The notes beneath the pieces were generated by a model. It searched no databases and was not told the DNA's origin. It saw only the letters and a list, made by a program, of their open reading frames with translations. A DNA stretch of 42,858 nucleotides from contig NZ_NVPT01000020.1 of NCBI RefSeq assembly GCF_002802985.1, forward strand, positions 1 through 42,858. The letters are read 5' to 3'. Positions 1 to 7,612 of this stretch are shown one piece after another. This DNA comes from Geodermatophilus chilensis (GTDB taxonomy: Bacteria; Actinomycetota; Actinomycetes; Mycobacteriales; Geodermatophilaceae). Position numbers and translations under genes: made by a program. Numbering within the stretch: the stretch's first letter is position 1; every line of letters starts with the position of its first letter.

Positions 1-497
1 ACAGGCTCAAGATCATGTCCTCGACGTTGCCCAGCCGCCGCTTCCGCTTGGGCACGATCAGCGGCTCGAAGCTGCCGTTGCGGTCGCGCGGGACCTCCAA
101 CTCGACCGGGCCGGCGGTGGTGTGCACGGTCTTGCGGCCGTGCCCATTGCGGGAATTGCCCGACCCGATCCCGGCCGGATCACCGGTCTCATAGCCGAGG
201 TGGTCGGCGATCTCCACGTCCAAGGCCCGCTCGAGAACGGCCTTGGTCATCCGGGCCAGCAGCCCGTCCGGGCCGTCGATCGCCGTGCCGGCGGCCTCGG
301 CGTCGGCCAAGAGCCCGTCGATCGCCTGCGGGGACAGCATCCCGGCCAGCCGCTCGGCGGGGCCGGGGGCGCCCGACACCGGTTCCGGCGCCGAGGCGTT
401 GCTCATCGTGCTCAAGGGTGCTCCTGTTCCAGCTGCCGGGTCAGCCCGGACAGCTATCTCAGGCCACGCCCCTTACACAGCTGATGAGACACGCCCG
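1..497 (-). mobile_element. Terminal part of an IS256-family insertion sequence
   Basis: The stretch holds the 5' part of a Mutator/IS256-type transposase on the minus strand plus about 90 bp between its start codon and a probable element end. The proposed end lies near 485-497, where the minus strand reads GTGTCTCATCAGCTGTGTAA, a layout I associate with actinobacterial IS256 termini. The exact boundary is an inference because the other end is off the contig. The relaxase reading frame is open right up to this point, which fits an insertion into that gene. Contigs often break in such multicopy elements. Confidence 0.7.
2..406 (-). CDS. IS256 family (Mutator-type) transposase, N-terminal fragment
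   Basis: This is the first 135 codons of a DDE transposase that runs off the left edge, starting at an ATG at 406. The translation has the family's N-terminal signature in order: a segment with GPDGLLARMTKAVLERAL near residue 45, then DHLGYE, then a NSRNGHGRKTV segment, then VELEVPRDRNGSFEP and a VPKRKRRLGNVEDMILSL stretch at the edge. Full-length IS256 transposases are about 400-430 residues, so roughly a third is present and the catalytic DDE residues are outside the window. The family call is firm. An AGGAG lies about 13 nt upstream of the ATG. Confidence 0.9.
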   Translation of the reverse strand, partial: MSNASAPEPVSGAPGPAERLAGMLSPQAIDGLLADAEAAGTAIDGPDGLLARMTKAVLERALDVEIADHLGYETGDPAGIGSGNSRNGHGRKTVHTTAGPVELEVPRDRNGSFEPLIVPKRKRRLGNVEDMILSL

Positions 498-547
498 CCC
501 GGACAAGGTCACCCCGCAACCCGGGTGCGGACCTCACCGCCCGGTGG

Positions 548-3337
548 GTGGGCGAGCTGGCCGCCCTGGGCTACCGCGACCGCCACCACCCCGTGGACCT
601 GGCACCGACACCGGTCGGCACCCTCGACCGTGAAGACGCCGTGGGCACAGTGCTGACCCGGCTGGCTGCCGGCCGCTCGGCGTGGAACGCCGCCGACGTC
701 CGCGGCGAGGTCGAGCAGCTGATCGCCGCCGCGGGCATCGTCGTCGACGCCGCGGTCCGCCTCGAGCTTGCGGAGGACCTCACCGCCCGGGCGATGGCCC
801 GCTGTGTGCCGCTGCAGGACCGGCAGGGAGTTCCGGAGCACATCCGGGCGTGGACCTCCCAGCCGGTGCTCGACGTCGAGGACGACCTCACCAGCCGGTT
901 CGCCGCCCGCAGCACTCACCTCGCGGCCGATCCGCAGCCAGGGCCGGAGCCGGCGCTGCCGCTGTCCGCGCTCGCGCGGCTGGACCCCGGCCAGGCAGCC
1001 GCGGCCGCCGCACTGGCCGGCGACCGGCCGCTGCTCGTGGTCGAGGGCGCGGCCGGCGCGGGCAAGACCACCCTGCTGGCCGCCGCCCGCGACCTGCTCG
1101 AGACCCAAGGCCGCCGGCTGATCGTGGTGACCCCAACGCTGAAGGCCGCCCGGGTCGCCGCCGCCGAGGTCGGCACCGCCACCGGGTCGGCGGCGTGGCT
1201 GGCCTTCCAGCACGGCTGGCGGTGGAGCACCCACGGCGCCTGGACTCGGCTGGCCGCCGGTGCCACCGACCCGCCCACCGGGGGCGTCTACGCCGGGCCG
1301 GCGCAGGCAGCCCGGCTGCGCGCGGGAGATCTGCTGGTGATCGACGAGGCCGGGATGCTCGACCAGGACACCGCCCGCGCCCTGCTCACCATCGCCGACG
1401 AGCACCAGGTGCGAGTGGCGCTGCTCGGTGACCGCCACCAGCTGGCCGCCGTCGGCCGCGGCGGCGTGCTGGACCTCGCCGTGCGCGAAGTCGACCCGCT
1501 TGGGCATCTGATCCTCGAGGAGGTGCACCGCTTCACCCGCACCGAGGGCACCGGCCGACCCACCCCCGATGTCGAGTACGCCGAGCTGACCCTGGCCATG
1601 CGCACCGGGACCGACCCGGGCGCGGTCTTCGACGCACTGGCCGCCCGCGGCCAGATCCGCCTGCACCCCGATGCCGCCGCGCTGCAGCAGGCGCTGGCCG
1701 CTCTCACCGCCGCCCATCACCGCGACGGCGAGCGCGTGGCGGTGGTGGTGAACACCCGCGAGCAGGCCGCCGAGCTGAGTTCGGCCACTCGGGACCAACT
1801 GGTCGCCGACGGCCGCGTCGACGACCGCGCCCCGGTCACGACCCGGGCTGGTCAGCGGATCGGCGCCGGCGACCGGGTCGCCACCCGCCGCAACGACCGC
1901 GACCTGGGCGTGGCCAACCGCGACACCTGGACCGTCACCGCCATCAACGAGCACGGGAACATCACCGTCACCCCCGATGTCACCCCCGCACGCACAGCCG
2001 CGGGCCGTGTCACCGGTGATGCCACCCCCACCGACGTCACCCCCGCTGACGACGTCTCCGTCAGTACGGAGAGGCGGGTGCTGCCCGCGGACTATGTCGC
2101 CCGCCATGTCGAGCTGGCATACGCCTCCACTGCGCACGGCGTACAGGGTGAGACCGTGCCTACCGCGCACGTGCTGATCGGCGAGCGCACCGGCGCGGCG
2201 GCCGCCTACGTGGGCATGACCCGCGGCCGCGAGGCGAACACCGCCCACCTCGTCGCCGACGACCTGGGCCAGGCGCGGGAGCAGTGGATGGCGGTGTTCG
2301 CCCGCGAGCGGGCCGACCTCGGCCCCGCCCACGCCGCCGAGCTGGCCGCCAAGGAGGCCGCCCGCTACGCCCGACCCCAACCGCTCGAGCAGGTGCTCGC
2401 CGAGCTGCACGCCGGGTGGACGGCCGAGCAGCGCTGCCAGGACCGGCTCGATGTCCTGAAGGTGCGGCGCGAGGTGCTGCGCTCGGTCGTCGCGGTCGAT
2501 GCCGACCACGCAGACCAGCTGAGCGGACTGGAGGACCGGCACCGGGAAACGACGATCGCCGCACAGGAGGCAACGGATCGGGCCGCGGCTGCCGGTGCAA
2601 TCGTCATCGGCGAGGCCGACCGCCTCCGTGACACGCTGCTCGACCGGTGGGACGCCCAGCGGGAGGACGCCCGCCAGGCCGCTCGGATCGTTCTCACCGG
2701 CCCGGGCCGACTCGGGCTCCGCCGCGCCGCCGTCCACCGCGCGGAGCAGCAGCTGACCGACTGGGCAGACCCCTGGCGGCCGTACCTGCCCACCCTGCCC
2801 ACCAATCCCCGCCAGCTCGCCGCCGTCGCCTCCTCGGCCGACGACCGGCCGAGGCTGCGAGCCAGGCTGGACGACGTCGCCCGCCGTCGGGCCGAGACGA
2901 CCCACCCCGAGCACGCCCGGCTGCGGGCAGCCGCTGACGCTGCCCAAGCCGCACACGACCACGTGTCCTGTGCCCTGCAGGACGCCCGCCGCCGGCAGGA
3001 GGACCGGCTCACCCGCCTCGCCGCTCACGACTACCTCGCCCCCGCCGCGCAGCTGGCCAGTGCCGGGCGGGACGTCACCGCGACCGAGCGTGAGCTGGCG
3101 GCCGCCCGCCTTCGCATCGCGGAGCTGGCGGCAGACCCGGCTCTGCTCGCCCAGCCGGCCGCCCGGTTGGCCCGGGAGCGCGACGCCTGGCGCACCCGTC
3201 GTGACGCCGTACAGGCCGCCCGCCGGACGGCAGCCTCCACGGCGTCCTCGCCCCGACCGACCCCCAGCGGGCGACCGTCGGAGCCGGCCTTCCACCGGAC
3301 GCCGTCTCCCGGCACTGGCCCCGGCATCGGGCGATGA
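548..3337 (+). CDS. MobF/TraA-type conjugative relaxase, helicase part only (5' truncated)
   Basis: This is a 929-residue remnant of a conjugal-transfer nickase-helicase. A superfamily 1 helicase core is visible: Walker A (EGAAGAGKTT, about residue 165), Walker B (LLVIDEAGML, about 262), the ALLGDRHQLAAVGRGG motif near 293, and late motifs AYASTAHGVQGE (about 522) and AYVGMTRGREANTAH. An Arg/Ala-rich, probably coiled-coil tail follows. The N-terminal TrwC relaxase domain with its nicking tyrosine and His triad, usual for this family, is missing. The frame is open leftward from the GTG at 548 to 488, the IS256 end, so 548 is probably only an internal GTG. The remnant is unlikely to nick DNA by itself. 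It precedes the xis, toxin-antitoxin and int genes of the same element. Confidence 0.85.
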   Translation: MGELAALGYRDRHHPVDLAPTPVGTLDREDAVGTVLTRLAAGRSAWNAADVRGEVEQLIAAAGIVVDAAVRLELAEDLTARAMARCVPLQDRQGVPEHIRAWTSQPVLDVEDDLTSRFAARSTHLAADPQPGPEPALPLSALARLDPGQAAAAAALAGDRPLLVVEGAAGAGKTTLLAAARDLLETQGRRLIVVTPTLKAARVAAAEVGTATGSAAWLAFQHGWRWSTHGAWTRLAAGATDPPTGGVYAGPAQAARLRAGDLLVIDEAGMLDQDTARALLTIADEHQVRVALLGDRHQLAAVGRGGVLDLAVREVDPLGHLILEEVHRFTRTEGTGRPTPDVEYAELTLAMRTGTDPGAVFDALAARGQIRLHPDAAALQQALAALTAAHHRDGERVAVVVNTREQAAELSSATRDQLVADGRVDDRAPVTTRAGQRIGAGDRVATRRNDRDLGVANRDTWTVTAINEHGNITVTPDVTPARTAAGRVTGDATPTDVTPADDVSVSTERRVLPADYVARHVELAYASTAHGVQGETVPTAHVLIGERTGAAAAYVGMTRGREANTAHLVADDLGQAREQWMAVFARERADLGPAHAAELAAKEAARYARPQPLEQVLAELHAGWTAEQRCQDRLDVLKVRREVLRSVVAVDADHADQLSGLEDRHRETTIAAQEATDRAAAAGAIVIGEADRLRDTLLDRWDAQREDARQAARIVLTGPGRLGLRRAAVHRAEQQLTDWADPWRPYLPTLPTNPRQLAAVASSADDRPRLRARLDDVARRRAETTHPEHARLRAAADAAQAAHDHVSCALQDARRRQEDRLTRLAAHDYLAPAAQLASAGRDVTATERELAAARLRIAELAADPALLAQPAARLARERDAWRTRRDAVQAARRTAASTASSPRPTPSGRPSEPAFHRTPSPGTGPGIGR

Positions 3338-3498
3338 CCTCGGGCGCCCCGCCTCCCGTGCCGTGGGCACGGGAGCCCAACTGGAGGAAAGCAGGAGAAA
3401 GACCGGAGCCGTTGGCTGTGGGCTGTCACAGATGGCCGCGAAATGACGCCTTCTGCAGGTGGACCCCCGCCCACGCCCGTCGAGCCCCGGAGACAGCC

Positions 3499-3732
3499 AT
3501 GCCCGATCAGACACCCGGCCGTGATCACGCCGCCGAGCCCGCGTCCGAGCTGCTCACCATCGCCGAAGCGGCCCAGCTACTGCGCGCCCCCGTCGCCACC
3601 CTCCGGTACTGGCGCCACCTGGGCACCGGCCCGCGCAGCTTCCGACTCGGCCGCCGCGTTGTCTACCGCCGCGACGACCTGCACACCTGGATCGACGTCC
3701 AGCGCCGGCAGGCCGGCACCGGCCGTCCTTGA
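3499..3732 (+). CDS. Excisionase-like helix-turn-helix DNA-binding protein
   Basis: This 77-residue protein of the MerR-like/AlpA excisionase group starts LLTIAEAAQLLRAPVATLRYW, which I describe in pieces: an AEAAQLL helix, a turn, then VATLRYWRH as recognition helix. The wing RLGRRVVYRRDDLHTWID follows. This layout is typical of small Xis/HTH_17 proteins that bind attachment-site DNA and set recombination direction. The ATG at 3499 has GGAG upstream. An alternative ATG at 3334 overlaps the helicase stop and would add 55 unlike residues, so I prefer 3499. The gene sits between the transfer gene and the integrase. Its stop overlaps the TTG at 3729. Confidence 0.75.
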   Translation: MPDQTPGRDHAAEPASELLTIAEAAQLLRAPVATLRYWRHLGTGPRSFRLGRRVVYRRDDLHTWIDVQRRQAGTGRP

Positions 3733-4010
3733 CCGGAGCCATTGTGTCGGACAATAGTGACCGGGGGGAGATCCGGTTCACCCAGTCGGCGAGGAAGCAC
3801 CGCATCGGCCGGGCCTCCGCCCGGCACGTGCTGGCCAGCACCGAGGCCACGCCGGTCACCACCAGCAGCGGCGCCGACGCCTGGCTCTACGTCGGACCCG
3901 ACGAACGAGGGCGAGAGCTGGAGATCATCGCGCTCGAGGTTCAGCCGGCCGACGCCGGGCAGCCGTACCTGCTCGTCATCCACGTCATGCCCACCCAGCT
4001 CCGAGGATGA
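3729..4010 (+). CDS. Small hypothetical protein, putative toxin of a TA pair
   Basis: This 93-residue (or 88-residue) protein has the pattern FTQSARKHRIGRASARHVL, then a DAWLYVGPD segment, then GRELEIIALE and a C-terminal LLVIHVMP. I recognise the pattern as a family of short actinobacterial proteins often paired with CopG-type proteins, but I do not know a proven activity for it. The first possible start is a TTG at 3729 overlapping the xis stop. A GTG at 3744 (MSDNSDRGE...) is equally likely. Its stop overlaps the next gene's ATG (ATGA at 4007-4010), so the two are translationally coupled. The toxin role is inferred from size, coupling and the antitoxin-like partner. Confidence 0.55.
   Translation: MTGAIVSDNSDRGEIRFTQSARKHRIGRASARHVLASTEATPVTTSSGADAWLYVGPDERGRELEIIALEVQPADAGQPYLLVIHVMPTQLRG
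3741..3755. promoter_or_regulatory. Perfect inverted repeat at the start of the toxin-antitoxin pair
   Basis: The sequence ATTGT-GTCGG-ACAAT is a perfect 5-bp inverted repeat with a 5-nt spacer, and its centre also reads TGTCGGACA. It covers the GTG at 3744, one of two possible starts of the first gene. A small operator for the ribbon-helix-helix protein is plausible. Binding is an inference only. Confidence 0.35.
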
Positions 4011-4339
4011 GCCCCATGTCCGACCGCACCCCGCCCGCCGTCACCCCGACCACGCCCATCGGCCCCGACGTCGACCTCGAAGCGGAGGACCTCCGGCTGG
4101 TCGACGGAACCCGGCTGACCGAGGACAGGGCGGCAGAGATCGTCGACGAGGTCCGCCGCCGCGTCGGGCGACCGTCCCTGACCGGCGAGGCCGCCGCCTC
4201 GCCGCGCATCGCCTTCCGGATCTCTCCCAGCGTCCGCGACCGGGCCGCCGAGATCGCCGCCCGAGAGGGCAAAACCATCTCCCAGCTCGCCCGCGAGGCA
4301 CTCGAGGAGCGGGTCGCCGCGGGAGAACGACGAGCATGA
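4007..4339 (+). CDS. Ribbon-helix-helix (CopG-like) putative antitoxin
   Basis: This 110-residue protein has a disordered acidic N-terminal half and a C-terminal segment IAFRISPSVRDRAAEIAA followed by GKTISQLAREALEERV. That is the beta-strand, helix, helix arrangement of RHH repressors. RHH proteins commonly act as antitoxins that also repress their own operon. In most classical RHH antitoxins the RHH domain is N-terminal, so the reversed order here is a slight oddity. The ATG at 4007 overlaps the upstream stop by 4 bp. A second ATG at 4016 would shorten it by three residues. It lies 18 bp before the integrase. Confidence 0.65.
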   Translation: MSPMSDRTPPAVTPTTPIGPDVDLEAEDLRLVDGTRLTEDRAAEIVDEVRRRVGRPSLTGEAAASPRIAFRISPSVRDRAAEIAAREGKTISQLAREALEERVAAGERRA

Positions 4340-4357
4340 GAGCGAGGCGATAGCGCA

Positions 4358-5450
4358 ATGGCATCGATCGCCAGACGGCCTGACGGCACGTACCGGCCGC
4401 GCTTCCGCGACGCGTCCGGCAAGGAGCACGCCCGGCACTTCAAGCGGAAGGTCGACGCCCAGCGTTGGCTCGACGAGATGACCGCCGCGATGGTCACCGG
4501 GCAGTACGTCGACCCCGCGGCCGGCCGGGTGACCTTCCGCGAGTACGCCGAACGGTGGCGGGCCACCCAGGTGCATCGGCCGACCACCGCCGCCCACGTC
4601 GAGACCATGCTGCGCCGCCACGTCTACCCCAGCCTCGGCGACAAGCGGCTCGGCTCGGTGCTGCCCAGCGACATCCAGTCCGTCGTCAAGCAGCTTTCCC
4701 TGAGCCTCGCCCCGGCGACCGTGGGGGTGGTCCACCGGATCCTCGCAGGGATCTTCAAGGCCGCGGTCCGCGACCGCCGGATTGTCGCCTCACCGTGCGA
4801 GGGCACCAAGCTGCCGAAGATCCACCGGCAACGCATCGAACCGATGACGCTCGAGGCGGTGGAGGCGTTGACCGAGGCCATGCCGGAGAGGTACCGGGCG
4901 TTGGTCACCCTCGCGGCGGGCACGGGGCTCCGGCAGGGGGAGATATTCGGTGTCACCGTCGACCGCATCGACTTTCTGCGCCGGCAGCTCGCCGTGGACC
5001 GGCAGTTGGTCACCATGCCGGACCGTGCGCCACCTCGCGCCGCCCAAGACGCAGGCCTCCGTCCGGGTCGTGCCGGTCCCCCAGGTCGTCGTCGACGCCG
5101 TGGCAGTCCACCTCGTTACCTGGCCGACCGACCAGTTTGTCTTCACCACGGAGCTCGGAGATCCGATCCGCCGCACGGCGTTCTCGGAGCGCATCTGGCG
5201 CCCGGCGGTGAAGCGGGCCGGCCTCAGCGGCGTCACCATGCACGGCCTCCGGCACTTCTACGCCAGCCTGCTCATCCGGCACGGGGAGTCGGTGAAGACC
5301 GTCCAAGCCCGGCTCGGGCACGCCAGCGCCGCCGAGACGCTCGACACCTACAGCCATCTCTGGCCCGACTCGGACGACCGGACGAGGGCCGCCGTCGACT
5401 CCGTCCTCGGCCGAGTTGCGGACTCCCTGCGGACTGGCGCCGCACGCTGA
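4358..5450 (+). pseudogene. Tyrosine recombinase (integrase) with an apparent +1 frameshift
   Basis: The reading frame begins at an ATG at 4358 and shows an Arm-type N-terminus (RRPDGTYRPRFRDASGKEH), a SAM-like core-binding domain, and the first half of the catalytic domain with GTGLRQGEIFG. At about 5021-5025 the reading must move by one base, as if one C of the CC at 5023-5024 were extra. Translation then resumes in the next frame as HLAPPKTQASVRVVPVP and continues through the box II motif MHGLRHFYASLL, then LGHASAAETLDTYSHLW with the nucleophilic Tyr. All R-H-R-H-Y elements are present across the two frames, and the total is about 363 residues, normal for the family. Either the gene is inactivated or the assembly has a one-base error. 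The gene ends next to rnpB. Confidence 0.85.
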
Positions 5451-5477
5451 ACACAAACCTGCAGGTCAGCGGCGGGC

Positions 5478-5887
5478 GACGGACGAGTCGGCCTGTACGC
5501 CGGGTTCTGTCCCCGGGTGCCTCGCGGCATCCCGATGGGCGGCCATCCATCTAGGCCTGCCGTTGCCGGCAGGCTCCAGCGGTCCACCCGCAGGCATCGG
5601 GCGGGCAGCCCTCGAACGCCTGCGCAGGACGGCGGTGCGACCGCCGTCCCTCTCGACCTTGCTCCGGGTGGGGTTTACCGAGCCACACCGGTCACCCGGT
5701 GTGCGGTGGTCTCTTACACCGCCGTTTCACCCTTACCAGCGCGAGCGCTGGCGGTCTGTTCTCTGTGGCACTGTCCCGCGGGTCACCCCGGGTCGCCGTT
5801 AGCGACCACCCTGCCCTGTGGAGCCCGGACGTTCCTCGGCGGCGGGGTCTCCCCCGCCGACGCGACCGCCCGGCCGACTCGTCCGTC
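5478..5887 (-). ncRNA. rnpB: RNase P RNA, bacterial type A
   Basis: This is the catalytic RNA of ribonuclease P, which cleaves 5' leaders from pre-tRNA. On the minus strand the conserved core is clear: a 5' region reading CACAGGGCAGGGTGGTCGCT followed by AACGGCGACC, then AGTGCCACAGAGAACAGACC, then GGTAAGGGTGAAACGG, then a CGGTAAACCCCACCCGGAGC stretch and AAGGTCGAGAGG. The 3' part has a GACAGAACCCGGCGTACAGG element. The ends pair perfectly over 16 bp as helix P1 (5872-5887 with 5478-5493), and this sets my boundaries. The length of about 410 nt is normal. The 3' end faces the integrase of the left element. Confidence 0.93.
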
Positions 5888-5911
5888 GTGCCGTCAGTCT
5901 AGTGACCGGCC

Positions 5912-6634
5912 TCAACCCCAGTAGAGGCGGAAGCCCACCCGGCGCTCGCCGTCCTCGGTCAGGGTCCCCATGTCGATCTGTCGACGTGTCTGCTCGTCGA
6001 CCGGCTCGTCGGAGAGGGCCTCCAGGTAGCGGCGGTGCTCGGTCAGCGAGGCCACGGCCTTGTCGACCCCCGCGCTCACGTCCATCACGTGCGGCGGGTC
6101 GGGGTCGATCGTGTGCACCGCGACGTACTGGACGCCGGACCACCGCTCCTCGGTCAGCTCCGGGAAGATCCACTCGTTGGCGGCGTCGGCCACCGCGTCG
6201 AGCACGCTCTGGGTCAGCGCCCGGTGGTCGGCGGAGTTCAGGTAGCCCGGGGTGACGCCGGGCGGGGTCCACGTCGGGCCGCCGTACATGGTCAGCACCA
6301 GCTCGGGCCGGTGCCGGCGGATCGCGGCGGCCAGGTCGCGGCGCAGCGCCACCCCGGCCTCCAGCACGCCGTCCCGGTGGCCGAGGAACTCCACCTCCGA
6401 CACCCCGACGACGGCGGCCGAACGGCGCTCCTCGTCCTCGCGCAGCGCTCCCGCCTCGGCCGGCGGCATGCCCGCGATGCCGGCCTCCCCGCGGGTGGCC
6501 AGCAGGTAGTGCACCTCCTTGCCGGCCGCCGTCCAGACGGCGACGGCCGCGGCGGCGCCGTACTCGATGTCGTCGGGGTGCGCGGCCACGACCAGGGCGC
6601 GCTGCCAGTCGTCGGGCATCGGGAGCGGGGGCAT
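5912..6634 (-). CDS. PIG-L family deacetylase
   Basis: This 240-residue LmbE/PIG-L-fold enzyme is probably a zinc-dependent N-deacetylase of GlcNAc-type or mycothiol-related substrates. The metal-binding AHPDD motif is at about residues 18-22 (VVAAHPDDIEYGA), and the second conserved block is at NSADHRALTQSV (about 133-144). MshB and Mca of the mycothiol pathway belong to this superfamily, but those are nearer 280-300 residues, so the substrate is left open. An AGTCTG at 6642-6647 reads as the -10 hexamer CAGACT on the minus strand 7 nt before the ATG at 6634, supporting a leaderless start there. The gene is divergent from the deaminase gene. Confidence 0.85.
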   Translation of the reverse strand: MPPLPMPDDWQRALVVAAHPDDIEYGAAAAVAVWTAAGKEVHYLLATRGEAGIAGMPPAEAGALREDEERRSAAVVGVSEVEFLGHRDGVLEAGVALRRDLAAAIRRHRPELVLTMYGGPTWTPPGVTPGYLNSADHRALTQSVLDAVADAANEWIFPELTEERWSGVQYVAVHTIDPDPPHVMDVSAGVDKAVASLTEHRRYLEALSDEPVDEQTRRQIDMGTLTEDGERRVGFRLYWG

Positions 6635-6641
6635 GCCCGGG

Positions 6642-6647
6642 AGTCTG
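6642..6647 (-). promoter_or_regulatory. -10 element for a leaderless transcript of the PIG-L gene
   Basis: The minus strand reads CAGACT, 7 nt upstream of the ATG at 6634. No Shine-Dalgarno sequence lies between. This matches the NANNNT -10 pattern of leaderless actinobacterial genes. No clear -35 box is seen. Confidence 0.5.
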
Positions 6648-6677
6648 CTCCCGCGGGACGGCGGCCCGCGAGGTCGT

Positions 6678-6683
6678 CAGGAT
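6678..6683 (+). promoter_or_regulatory. -10 element for a leaderless transcript of the deaminase gene
   Basis: CAGGAT lies exactly 6 nt before the ATG at 6690, which would put the transcription start at the A of the start codon. The same spacing recurs at several other genes in the window. Confidence 0.5.
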
Positions 6684-6689
6684 GGCCGC

Positions 6690-7181
6690 ATGGTCGACGA
6701 CACGGACCTCGCCCACCTGCGCCGCTGCGTGGAGCTCGCCCGTGCGGCGCTCGACGCCGGTGACGAACCGTTCGGGTCGGTGCTCGTCGACGCCGAGGGG
6801 CGGGTCCGCTTCGAGGACGCCAACCACGTGGCCGGCGGCGACCGCACGCAGCACCCGGAGTTCGCCATCGCCCGCTGGGCCGCCGCGCACCTGAGCCCCG
6901 ACGAGCGGGCAGCGGCGACCGTCTACACCTCCGGCGAGCACTGCCCCATGTGCGCCGCCGCCCACGGCTGGGTGGGGCTCGGCCGGATCGTGTACGCCAG
7001 CTCGTCGGCCCAGCTCGTCTCCTGGCTGACCGAGCTCGGTGTCCCGCCGGCGCCGGTCCGCCCGCTGCCGATCAACGAGGTGGCCTCGGGCGTGCCGGTC
7101 GAGGGGCCGGTGCCCGGCCTCGACGAGGAGGTCCACGAGCTGCACCGGCGCCGCCACGACCGGCCGGGTGGTACCGCCTGA
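6690..7181 (+). CDS. CDA-fold nucleoside/base deaminase
   Basis: This 163-residue zinc-dependent cytidine/guanine-deaminase-like protein has a first zinc site at THPEF (about residues 55-58), with HPE in place of the usual HAE, and a second at GEHCPMCAAA (PCxxC-type, about 80-88). The substrate could be cytosine, guanine or another amino-heterocycle. TadA itself is less likely because the C-terminal half is different. The catalytic Glu is retained in HPE, so activity is expected. The ATG at 6690 is placed by the -10 hexamer CAGGAT 6 nt upstream. It is divergent from the PIG-L gene. Confidence 0.75.
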   Translation: MVDDTDLAHLRRCVELARAALDAGDEPFGSVLVDAEGRVRFEDANHVAGGDRTQHPEFAIARWAAAHLSPDERAAATVYTSGEHCPMCAAAHGWVGLGRIVYASSSAQLVSWLTELGVPPAPVRPLPINEVASGVPVEGPVPGLDEEVHELHRRRHDRPGGTA

Positions 7182-7223
7182 CGACGTGGCGCGGCCGGCC
7201 GCCCACCCGGGTCTCGCTGGAGG

Positions 7224-7538
7224 TCAGGCCGCGAGCAGGACCACACCCTGGACCGCTGCCGGCAGGAGCCCGAGGGCGAGGAGGGGCAGCCGCGCGCGTC
7301 GGGCGAGCGCCTTCAGCAGGCAGGCCATGGCCGCCACGCCGCAGAACGCCGAGACGCCGAGGCCGGCCACGGTGCCGCCTAGCCAGGCGCTCGTCCGGGG
7401 CGGTCCACCGGAACCGGCCAGGAAGGCGTAGAGGAGCGACCCGGACCCGAGGGCGAGGGCGAACAGCGCGGCGAGGACGCGTCCGTGACTGTCGTCGGGG
7501 GGCGGCTGCCCGGACGCGACGAGGTGGTCATCCGGCAC
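7224..7538 (-). CDS. Small membrane protein, three predicted TM segments
   Basis: This 104-residue protein of unknown function has a polar N-terminus rich in Pro and Asp (about 18 residues), then hydrophobic segments at about 21-41, 53-75 and 84-104. The last runs to the very C-terminus. A short Arg-rich loop (KALARRARLP) separates TM2 and TM3. The GTG at 7538 is my start choice because upstream codons in frame lose coherent composition. A later internal start is possible. It is followed by nothing recognisable before the deaminase stop on the other strand. Confidence 0.5.
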   Translation of the reverse strand: MPDDHLVASGQPPPDDSHGRVLAALFALALGSGSLLYAFLAGSGGPPRTSAWLGGTVAGLGVSAFCGVAAMACLLKALARRARLPLLALGLLPAAVQGVVLLAA

Positions 7539-7612
7539 GAGGTGGCGCCTCTCGACGAGGTGTGGAGACGGAACTCCGCAGCACCCGGGACAACGAGGAC
7601 CGCGGCACGTGG

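Larger units (their letters stand above)
1..5477. mobile_element. Right end of an integrative, probably conjugative, element next to rnpB
   Basis: The order is relaxase-helicase, excisionase-like HTH, toxin-antitoxin, tyrosine integrase, with the integrase pointing at the 3' end of a structural RNA gene about 27 bp away. That is the classic layout of an element integrated by site-specific recombination. The left extent is unknown because the contig starts inside an IS. The attachment core itself was not identified because only one end is present. The right boundary at the end of rnpB is inferred. Confidence 0.7.

Noticed and set aside
3334-3498. Longer form of the excisionase-like gene starting at 3334
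   Set aside because: The extra 55 residues look like random Arg/Pro-rich sequence, while the ATG at 3499 has a ribosome-binding site and gives the normal family length.
509-3514. A 1001-codon open frame on the minus strand
   Set aside because: It lies opposite the helicase gene and is Gly/Arg/Val-rich, as expected for an antisense frame in very GC-rich DNA. No domain is recognisable.
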